This document shows, piece by piece, positions 1 through 5,435 of a DNA stretch of 5,435 bases; within the stretch, counting starts at the first letter, position 1, and each line of letters begins with the position of its first letter. The notes beneath the pieces were generated by a model. It had not been told where the DNA came from, searched no databases, and worked only from the letters and a program-made list of their open reading frames with translations. The translations under genes were made by a program, and so were the position numbers. This stretch comes from Planctomycetota bacterium. GTDB taxonomy: Bacteria; Planctomycetota; MHYJ01; JACPRB01. The DNA is taken from the NCBI GenBank assembly GCA_016200125.1, contig JACQFK010000345.1, forward strand, positions 1 through 5,435, in the 5' to 3' direction.

Positions 1-1704
1 CACCGGCGCGACCTTGGGGTCGAGCGCCATCAGCAGGCCGGCCTTCTGGCGCAGCGCCTTCACGATCCAGCGGCATTCCATCACCAGCTTGTCCTGGTTG
101 CCGCCGATCCGCGTGAGATCGTCCGTGTACTTCTTCACCCGGTCCTTCAGGTCCGCCCCCTCGTAGTCCCGCACGTTCTTGCGGAAGTCGTCGTTCAGCG
201 CCACCACGTCCGAGGGCGCCTTGATCCGGTCCCGGCGGTCCCCCAGCCGCTCCTCGATCTGCGCCGCGATCGCGTCCACTTCCTTGATGAAGTCGCCGCA
301 CTCGGGATGCGCCTTCTTCTGCTCCGCCAGGTAGGCCCGCATCTCCTTGCCGAACGCGATGTAGACCTCGATCCGGCCCCGGATGTGCTTCACGAAGTCC
401 AGCGCCTCGCCCAGCATCTTCTCGATGTCGTCCTTGCGGCTCTTCTGCTCGCCCTTGTCGTAGAGCTCGGTCAGGCGGTCCCGCACCGAACAGGTGTAAG
501 CCCCCTTGAAGTTCTCCTTCTGGCCCTCGACGTCCAGGATGTACTCGCAGGGACCCACGCCCAGCGTGCTCCTCATGAGGTCGAGCGCGGTGAACTGGTC
601 GGGCGGCGTCGCCTTCACCCGGTTGATCGGGTAGAGAAAAGCCGGGCCCGCCATCGTGCAGTACTTGTGCGCGAGCGGCTGCACGAAGCCCATCCCCTCG
701 TGGTCCGACCAGAGCGGGTACTGGAACTCGCCCAGGATCTCGATCCAGCGCTTCCGGCTGAGCCCCAGCGTCCGGTCGTCGTTCCCCAGCCAGCTCGGCT
801 TCCAGTAGTCGCCGTCCTTCTTCGCCTGCAGCAGCATCTCCCAGCTGTCCGTCAGGGCGTCCGCCCTGGTGAAGTCCGCCCGCCACTGCGCCGGGAAGGG
901 CATCTTCCAGCCGAGCGGCGTGATCCTGCCGCCCGAGGAGGCCGGCACGTCGAAGGCGTGCCAGATCCCCCTCCCTTCCATCAGCGCCGTCCAGATCTTG
1001 CGGCCCTTGCCGAACTTGATCTCCGAGGCCGCAAACACCCGCTTGTCCCCCTCGCCCGAGAGCAGCACCCGCACCTCCTGCTCCCGGTTCTCAAACACCA
1101 CCATCGCAAGAGCGTCGCCGTCCGCCGTCGGGTGCAGCAGGAAGTTCTCGCTCGGCAGCTCGATCGAGGCGGGCGGGATCTTCGCCGCGTCGATTAGCAT
1201 GTCGTCGGCGAAGAAGTCGGGCAGGACCACGTAGCGGCCGGGACAGGCGATCTGGAGCCGCTCCGCCCCCGCGCCCGGCTCGGTCTCGACGAACACTTCG
1301 CCACGCTTGAGCCGGAACTTCGCCGTCGAGGCCCCGCCCTTCGCCGTGCGGTAGGTCGCCTCGAGGCAGACCCCGGTCTTCGAGTTCTCTACCAGCGCCG
1401 CGCGCTCGAGGCGGGCGGCTCCGTCGAGCGCGAGCCGCGACCTCATCGCCGAGCCCGCGTAGACCTCGACCGCGGGCGACTGTTTGCGGATGACCACGCT
1501 GAGGCGGCCGTTGCTGATCACCGCGTCGCCGCGGAAGGAGGGGGCCGCGTCGGGGAGCAGCGTCCAGCCGGTCTTCGCGGAGAGGGCCGCGGGAGCGAGC
1601 GGCTCGGCCGCCGAGGCCCCGGTATCCCAGGCCCCGATGCCGGGGCGGGCGGCCTGGCCCGACAGGACCAGGGCGACGATCAGGCTGCGGAAGGCGAGGG
1701 TCAT
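1..1704 (-). CDS. Secreted protein of unknown family, C-terminus cut by the left window edge
   Basis: The frame is open from ATG at 1704 to base 1 without a stop (568 codons), so the gene continues off the left edge. The start is supported by GGAGG five bases upstream and by a Sec-type signal peptide: short basic n-region (MTLAFR), hydrophobic stretch at residues 7-15, and a likely cleavage after Ala18 or Ala19 (a later SAA site at 31-33 is the alternative). Residues about 45-260 look beta-rich, with alternating hydrophobics (for example NGRLSVVIRK at 65-74), like a carbohydrate-binding or sandwich domain. Residues 265-390 are rich in Trp, Tyr, His and Gly (motifs WLGNDDRTLGLS at 305-316 and WSDHEGMGF at 332-340). 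From about 400 onward the sequence is charged and helical. Codon use is GC-rich like its neighbours and the translation is free of low complexity, so this is a real gene. I do not recognise the family. It is divergent from the GH29 lipoprotein gene, so a role in extracellular glycan handling is possible, but that is only inference. Confidence 0.88.
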   Translation of the reverse strand, partial: MTLAFRSLIVALVLSGQAARPGIGAWDTGASAAEPLAPAALSAKTGWTLLPDAAPSFRGDAVISNGRLSVVIRKQSPAVEVYAGSAMRSRLALDGAARLERAALVENSKTGVCLEATYRTAKGGASTAKFRLKRGEVFVETEPGAGAERLQIACPGRYVVLPDFFADDMLIDAAKIPPASIELPSENFLLHPTADGDALAMVVFENREQEVRVLLSGEGDKRVFAASEIKFGKGRKIWTALMEGRGIWHAFDVPASSGGRITPLGWKMPFPAQWRADFTRADALTDSWEMLLQAKKDGDYWKPSWLGNDDRTLGLSRKRWIEILGEFQYPLWSDHEGMGFVQPLAHKYCTMAGPAFLYPINRVKATPPDQFTALDLMRSTLGVGPCEYILDVEGQKENFKGAYTCSVRDRLTELYDKGEQKSRKDDIEKMLGEALDFVKHIRGRIEVYIAFGKEMRAYLAEQKKAHPECGDFIKEVDAIAAQIEERLGDRRDRIKAPSDVVALNDDFRKNVRDYEGADLKDRVKKYTDDLTRIGGNQDKLVMECRWIVKALRQKAGLLMALDPKVAPV

Positions 1705-1709
1705 GGGTT

Positions 1710-1714
1710 CCTCC
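1710..1714 (-). promoter_or_regulatory. Ribosome binding site of the leftward secreted-protein gene
   Basis: Read on the minus strand this is GGAGG within AGGGGGAGGAACCC, five bases before the ATG at 1704. It fixes the start codon, which is also where the signal peptide begins. Confidence 0.7.
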
Positions 1715-1757
1715 CCCTGAGAACACCTCCCGCTCCCTCTAAGTGACACTCCAGGCC

Positions 1758-1768
1758 GGAGAATCTCC
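1758..1768. repeat. Short inverted repeat in the divergent intergenic region
   Basis: GGAGA-A-TCTCC is a perfect 5-bp inverted repeat around one central base. It ends seven bases before the -35 element of the rightward promoter and lies 54 bases before the start codon of the leftward gene. The position would suit an operator for a regulator acting on both genes. A 5-bp palindrome is common by chance, so this is only a candidate. Confidence 0.25.
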
Positions 1769-1775
1769 CCGGGAA

Positions 1776-1805
1776 TTGACACGGGTTCCGCGGCTTTGCT
1801 AGAAC
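1776..1805 (+). promoter_or_regulatory. Sigma70-type promoter for the HEAT-GH29 lipoprotein gene
   Basis: A perfect -35 hexamer TTGACA (1776-1781) is followed after 18 bases by TAGAAC (1800-1805), which matches four of six positions of the -10 consensus including the key T1 and A2. Transcription would begin near 1812, giving a leader of only about 18 bases that contains the ribosome binding site. The match stands out in an otherwise GC-rich region. No equally good promoter was found for the leftward gene. Confidence 0.65.
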
Positions 1806-1818
1806 TCATCCTTCCCCC

Positions 1819-1824
1819 GGAGGT
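1819..1824 (+). promoter_or_regulatory. Ribosome binding site of the HEAT-GH29 gene
   Basis: GGAGGT lies with its GGAGG core six bases before ATG at 1830. It supports that start, which also begins the lipoprotein signal peptide. Confidence 0.75.
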
Positions 1825-1829
1825 GGCCC

Positions 1830-3974
1830 ATGAACCGATCGCTGATCCTGGCGCTCGCGCTCCTCGCCCCCAGCTGCGGCGGCGAAGGGGGAACCACGCC
1901 CTCCGTGAAATCGAACGTCGAGGAGGTCCGCAGCCGGCGCGACGAGATCAAGGCGATCGCCGAGGTCCCCTCCGACGCCTCCAGGGAAGTCCCCACCCTG
2001 CTCAAAGCCATGAGCGACCCCGACCCCGAGGTCCGCTGGCTCGCGGAGTTCGGGCTCGGCCGGGTCGACGCCCGCGGCCTCAAGGCGCTGGCGGAGGCGC
2101 TGCGCGACGAGAACGCGGGCATCCGCTTCGCCGCCGCCTACGTCCTGGGACCGATGGGCCGCCGCGCCAAAAGCGCCCTGCCCGCGCTGCTGCGCGCCGC
2201 CGAGGACAAGGAGAAGGGCGTCCGCATCTGGTCCGTGAAGGCTCTGGCCGACATCGACCCCTTCAACTCCGACGTCGTCGCCGCGATCCTCAAGGCGCTG
2301 CGGGACCCCGATCCCGACGTCCGCCGCGTCGCCCTGACGGCCGTGATCAAGCTCGGCCCCGCCGCGAACGGCGCGGCGCCGGTCCTTGCGGACGTCCTCC
2401 AGGACGCCGATGCGAGCAACCGCGTAAAGGCCTGCCAGGCCTTCAGCCGCCTGGCCTCCGACGGCAAGAGCGGGATCCCCGCGCTCATCGCCCGCCTCGC
2501 CGACAACGACGCCGAGGTCCGCGCCGAGGCGGCCGAGGCGCTGATGCGGATCGGCCCGAGCGGCCTCGACCCGCTGGTCCGCGCGCTCCATGAACGCGAC
2601 ATGAGGGTCCGCCGCGCCGCGGCGGAGGTCCTGGGCAGCTTCGGCAGCGAGGCGAAGACCGCGGTGGTGGAGCTCACGGAAATCGCCAAGGACGACGACG
2701 CCGCCCTCAAGGAAGCGGCGACCCAGGCGATCAAGCGCATCCAGAGCGGGGCCGAAGTCCCCAAGGGCACCTCGTTCATCGACGCGCCCGGCGCGGTCCA
2801 GCGCCGCGGCGAGAACTGGCGCTGGGCGCGCTTCGGCCTGCAGGTCCACGCGGGCCTGCCCTCCGTCGCGGCGCGCGCGAAGCCCGGCCAGGCCGCGGAG
2901 CTGATCCAGCAGAACGACCGGATGCCGCTCATGGAGTACGAGCTGCTCGCGCTGAAGTTCGGCCTCTCCAAGTTCAAGCCCGAGGAATGGGCGAAGCTCG
3001 CCAACGAGAGCGGCGCTCGCTACCTCGTCATGACCGCCAAGCACCACGACGGCTACTGCCTCTGGAACACGAAGACCACGCAGTACAAGGCAAAGCGCGA
3101 CCTCCTGACCGACCTGGCGGCCGCCTGCGACAAGGAGGGCGTGAAGTTCGGCGTCAGCTACTCCATGCTGGACTGGTACCAGCCGACCTACGAGAAGAAC
3201 CTCCCCAAGTATCTCGAGGTCATGCACGGCCAGGTCAAAGAGCTGCTCGCCTACCCCTTCTGGGGGATCTGGTTCGAGGGCGAAACCGGACGCAGCAAGG
3301 AGGAGTGGCGCAGCGATGAGCTCGTCACGGCTATCCGCCAGAGCAAGCCGCTGGCCTTCATCAACGACCGGCTCGGCCGGGACACCCGCGCGACGATCAC
3401 GGGCGTCGACTTCTACAGCCAGGAGCCCGACGCCACCTACGCGGCGCTCAAGCTCCAGGGCCGCCCCCTCGCGCTGGAATTCTCCCACCCCTTCGGCGAA
3501 AGCTGGGCCTACTGCGAGAGCCCCGACCCGCTCCGGAGCGGCGAGCAGATCATCCTCGAGATCGTCGAGGCGGCCTCGAAGGGCGGCAATTTCCTGCTCA
3601 AAATTGGCGCCCGCCCCGACGGCAGCATCCCCGACGCCTTCCAGGCGCGGCTGAGGGTGATCGGCGCCTGGCTCCGGAAATTCGGCGACGCGATCTACGA
3701 CACGGAGCGCAGCCCCTGGAACGGCCCCCTGCCCGCAGGCCGCGTGACGGTGAAGGGCAACCGGCTCTACGTTTTCCTCGAGGAGCTTCCCAAGGACGGC
3801 ATCATCGCGCTGCCCGGCCTCAAGACGCCGGTCAAGGAATCGTGGGTGCTGGACCTCAAGAAGGAGCTGAAGGTCCGCGACACCGGAGTGCAGGCGCCGG
3901 GGAGCCTGGTCGAAGGCAGCCCGGTGACGGTGGTCGCGATCGAGCTCGAAGCCCCGCCGGTCATCGAGAAGTAG
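1830..3974 (+). CDS. Predicted lipoprotein with HEAT repeats fused to a GH29 alpha-L-fucosidase-family domain
   Basis: Complete, 714 residues, stop TAG. The N-terminus MNRSLILALALLAPSC has a basic start, a hydrophobic core and a lipobox-like end with Cys16, so the protein is probably exported and lipid-anchored; Ala rather than Leu at -3 makes the lipobox imperfect. A Gly/Ser/Thr linker follows, then about eight HEAT-like helical pairs (roughly residues 52-306) with recurring D-P-D-P-E/D-V-R and A-A-E-A/V-L patterns. Residues about 325-710 form a GH29 domain: FGLQVHAG (335-342), MEYE (368-371), TAKHHDGYCLW (402-412), SYSMLDW (443-449), IWFEGE (480-485), INDRLG (511-516), DFYSQE (527-532), GGNFLLKIG (585-593) and the C-terminal sandwich with LPGL (661-664). 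GH29 enzymes hydrolyse alpha-L-fucosides by a retaining mechanism with an Asp nucleophile. Here that Asp is Glu483, while the residue aligned with the acid/base Glu appears kept (Glu532). The fold is therefore secure but fucosidase activity is not. The HEAT part may serve as a binding scaffold. The gene diverges from the upstream secreted-protein gene and converges on the cytochrome gene. Confidence 0.93.
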   Translation: MNRSLILALALLAPSCGGEGGTTPSVKSNVEEVRSRRDEIKAIAEVPSDASREVPTLLKAMSDPDPEVRWLAEFGLGRVDARGLKALAEALRDENAGIRFAAAYVLGPMGRRAKSALPALLRAAEDKEKGVRIWSVKALADIDPFNSDVVAAILKALRDPDPDVRRVALTAVIKLGPAANGAAPVLADVLQDADASNRVKACQAFSRLASDGKSGIPALIARLADNDAEVRAEAAEALMRIGPSGLDPLVRALHERDMRVRRAAAEVLGSFGSEAKTAVVELTEIAKDDDAALKEAATQAIKRIQSGAEVPKGTSFIDAPGAVQRRGENWRWARFGLQVHAGLPSVAARAKPGQAAELIQQNDRMPLMEYELLALKFGLSKFKPEEWAKLANESGARYLVMTAKHHDGYCLWNTKTTQYKAKRDLLTDLAAACDKEGVKFGVSYSMLDWYQPTYEKNLPKYLEVMHGQVKELLAYPFWGIWFEGETGRSKEEWRSDELVTAIRQSKPLAFINDRLGRDTRATITGVDFYSQEPDATYAALKLQGRPLALEFSHPFGESWAYCESPDPLRSGEQIILEIVEAASKGGNFLLKIGARPDGSIPDAFQARLRVIGAWLRKFGDAIYDTERSPWNGPLPAGRVTVKGNRLYVFLEELPKDGIIALPGLKTPVKESWVLDLKKELKVRDTGVQAPGSLVEGSPVTVVAIELEAPPVIEK

Positions 3975-3992
3975 GACTACTTCAGGCCGGCG
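3955..3992. repeat. Nested inverted repeat spanning both convergent stop codons, possible shared transcript end
   Basis: The centre GAAGTAG-GA-CTACTTC (3968-3983) is a perfect 7-bp inverted repeat; as a hairpin it gives a 6-bp stem with a GGAC tetraloop. Outside it, CGCCGG (3955-3960) pairs with CCGGCG (3987-3992) across an unequal internal loop (seven bases against three). The arms of the centre are the final Lys codon and TAG of both genes. There is no T-run on either side, so it is not a standard intrinsic terminator. It could still mark a bidirectional transcript end or stabilise 3' ends. Confidence 0.4.
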
Positions 3993-5435
3993 AGGTAGGC
4001 GACCAGGTCGCGCAGATCGCGCTTCGAGAGCTGCTTGGCGATGTCCTCGGGCATCGAAGAAAGCGACGCCTTCCGGGCCTTGATATCGCCCTTCGCGAGC
4101 TGCTTCCTCGCGCCGTCGGACAAGATCAGCGTCACCGTCGCGTCGGTCTCCTTTTCGATGCGGCCGACCTCGACCGAGTCGTTCTGCATCTGGAAGGCCG
4201 TCTGGCCCCATCCTTCCGCGATCTGCTTGTTGGGCGTGACGATCGACTCGAGGAGATACTCGCGGGTCTTCTGCTCCGCGATCTTCGTGAGCGGCGGCCC
4301 CACCTGTCCGCCTTCGTTGCCGACCAGGTGACAGCGGACGCATTGCACGTCGCTCCGCTCGAAGAAGATCCGGCGGCCGGCGTTCGCGTCGCCGCCTTCC
4401 AGCAGGGAAGGCTGGAGTTTCGCGGCCTTCTCCCTCAAAGCGGGACGCTTCGACGCCGCTTCGACCAGATCCAGCTGCAGCTCCGGGGGCAGCCCGTCGT
4501 CCAGGAACTTGCCCAGCGCCTCGTCCTGCCCCAGCGCCGCCATGGAAGCCAGCGCGGCCCGGCGCACGGGAAGGAAAGATTCGTGCGTGACGAACGCGCT
4601 CAGATAGGGTCCATAGGCTTTGTTCGTGCGAGGCACCCAGCGGACGGCCACTTCCAGCACCCAGCTCCTCCCGTCCCGGAGGGCCGCGTCGACGCAATCC
4701 GCAAAGCCCGGATCCCCAAGCTCGCCCAACGCGTCAAGGGCCATCGCGCGGGCGGCTCCCTCGGCCTTGACGTCTTCGAAGGTCTTCCGGAGGATCGCCC
4801 CCGCGCCCTCCACCTTCAGGGCCGCCGCCAGCCGCGCCGCCTCGATCACAACCTCCTCGGAGTGGGCCTGGAGGAGCGCCGTCATGCGACTCCTGAACGC
4901 CGTCGCCGCCTCTTCTTTGGGGCGGTCGGGGATCGGCCGCCAGAGGCCCATCAGCCGGTCGCGGCCCGAAGGATGCTCCCATTCCCGGAGGACGGCGAGG
5001 GCTTCGATGCGCGCGGAGCTCGGTCCCTGATTTTTCGCGGCAAAATCGACGAGCGCGTCGGCATTCCCCAGCCGGAACGCCGCGTTCACCGCGCGGATCA
5101 GCGCCCGCTCGGGAGTCTCCAGCTTGTCCAGGAGCGCGACGAGGGCGGGGAACGAGTCGGGGATCGGCGTGTCGTAGATGGCCCGTGCGGCCTCGAGCAC
5201 GAGCTTCGGGTCCTGGTCCGCCAGGAACGCCGCCACTTCCGGCCGCTTCAGCTTGCGCAGGGCAACGAGCGCCGCCATCCGCACGGCGGGCGACGGATCC
5301 TTCCCGGCCTTTCGGATCCCCTCCAGATCCTCGAGCCAGGTCAGCGCCATGATCCCCGCGTGCTGGAGCATGCGGTCTTCGTTGTTGTTCGCACGCAGGA
5401 AGTCGATCACGGGGCCGACGGCGTCGCGCTTGCCG
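3977..5435 (-). CDS. PVC-type heme-binding protein: HEAT-like repeats plus cytochrome c domain, N-terminus beyond the window
   Basis: The reading frame runs from the right edge to TAG at 3977-3979. A GTG at 5410 could be taken as a start (477 codons), but the frame stays open upstream and reads GKRDAVGPVIDFL, which continues the same helical repeat, and there is no ribosome binding site there, so it is an internal Val. Counting from that GTG as 1, residues 1-330 are HEAT-like helix pairs (RHAG-like LQHAGIMAL at 16-24, SPAVRMAALVALRKL at 40-54, LPVRRAALASMAAL at 280-293). Residues 340-477 are the cytochrome c-type domain: CVRCH (357-361, bases 4328-4342) for covalent heme binding with His361 as axial ligand, GGQVGPPLTKI (367-377), REYLLESIVTPNKQIAEG (383-400), SSMPEDI with Met453 as probable second ligand, and LRDLVAYLAGL near the end. 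This order matches TIGR02603. Family members often carry an N-terminal beta-propeller resembling a membrane-bound dehydrogenase (TIGR02604), which may lie outside the window. It probably acts in the periplasm in electron transfer; the substrate is unknown. Confidence 0.92.
   Translation of the reverse strand, partial: GKRDAVGPVIDFLRANNNEDRMLQHAGIMALTWLEDLEGIRKAGKDPSPAVRMAALVALRKLKRPEVAAFLADQDPKLVLEAARAIYDTPIPDSFPALVALLDKLETPERALIRAVNAAFRLGNADALVDFAAKNQGPSSARIEALAVLREWEHPSGRDRLMGLWRPIPDRPKEEAATAFRSRMTALLQAHSEEVVIEAARLAAALKVEGAGAILRKTFEDVKAEGAARAMALDALGELGDPGFADCVDAALRDGRSWVLEVAVRWVPRTNKAYGPYLSAFVTHESFLPVRRAALASMAALGQDEALGKFLDDGLPPELQLDLVEAASKRPALREKAAKLQPSLLEGGDANAGRRIFFERSDVQCVRCHLVGNEGGQVGPPLTKIAEQKTREYLLESIVTPNKQIAEGWGQTAFQMQNDSVEVGRIEKETDATVTLILSDGARKQLAKGDIKARKASLSSMPEDIAKQLSKRDLRDLVAYLAGLK
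4328..4342 (-). other. CxxCH covalent heme attachment site
   Basis: Minus-strand codons TGC GTC CGC TGT CAC encode C-V-R-C-H, the single c-type heme motif in the visible part of the protein. It requires export and the cytochrome c maturation machinery. Confidence 0.92.

Noticed and set aside
307..1197. A 296-codon plus-strand open frame opposite the leftward secreted-protein gene
   Set aside because: The product is a low-complexity Arg/Leu/Pro/Val-rich sequence without motifs; the opposite frame has a signal peptide, ribosome binding site and normal protein composition.
1091..1726. A 211-codon minus-strand open frame overlapping the start of the secreted-protein gene
   Set aside because: Its translation is Arg/Gly/Pro-rich and unstructured, and it is out of frame with the ATG at 1704 that has a Shine-Dalgarno and signal peptide.
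1796..2593. A 265-codon plus-strand open frame overlapping the HEAT region
   Set aside because: Almost entirely Arg/Gly/Pro/Ala; it is the shifted frame of the repetitive GC-rich HEAT coding sequence.
1983..2744. Possible DNA-level tandem repeat from the recurring HEAT motif
   Set aside because: The repeats are similar only at the protein level; unit lengths and bases vary, so this is not a recent tandem duplication.
1806..4697. A 963-codon open frame on the minus strand, antisense to the whole HEAT-GH29 gene and running into the cytochrome gene
   Set aside because: Its translation is dominated by Arg, Ala, Gly, Pro, Asp and Val with no recognisable domain, while the overlapped frames give clear HEAT, GH29 and cytochrome c domains. 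Long antisense openness is expected at this GC content.
5408..5410. GTG as the start codon of the cytochrome gene
   Set aside because: The frame is open to the window edge and the upstream residues continue the repeat pattern; no Shine-Dalgarno or signal peptide follows, although a c-type cytochrome must be exported.

Overview
The window is GC-rich (clearly above 60% by eye) and encodes three secreted or envelope proteins. The most diagnostic is a cytochrome c-type domain of the kind typical of Planctomycetota and Verrucomicrobiota (the family known as 'putative heme-binding domain, Pirellula/Verrucomicrobium type', TIGR02603), preceded by HEAT-like helices. With a lipoprotein-type glycoside hydrolase and a large secreted protein of unknown family beside it, the source is most likely a planctomycete or PVC-group relative, perhaps a metagenomic contig. 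That placement is inference from protein style, not from a marker gene.

Layout: (1) positions 1-1704, minus strand: 568 codons of a secreted protein I do not recognise, with its start inside the window and its C-terminus beyond the left edge. (2) 1705-1829: a 125-bp divergent intergenic region with a good sigma70-type promoter (TTGACA-18-TAGAAC) for the rightward gene, strong Shine-Dalgarno sequences for both genes and a small inverted repeat. (3) 1830-3974, plus strand: a complete 714-residue predicted lipoprotein with about eight HEAT-like repeats fused to a GH29 (alpha-L-fucosidase family) domain. The GH29 core is easily recognised, but the position of the catalytic nucleophile Asp is Glu, and other sugar-pocket positions differ too. 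(4) 3977 to the right edge, minus strand: the C-terminal part (HEAT-like helices plus cytochrome c domain) of a PVC-type heme protein whose N-terminus lies beyond the window.

The last two genes converge with only 2 bp between stop codons, and those stop codons form the centre of an inverted repeat that could act as a shared transcript end. The first two genes diverge from one control region, so they may be co-regulated. A plausible but unproven theme is cell-surface polysaccharide (fucose-type glycan) use coupled to an electron-transfer protein, a common gene mix in planctomycetes. No RNA gene, mobile element or CRISPR array was seen.
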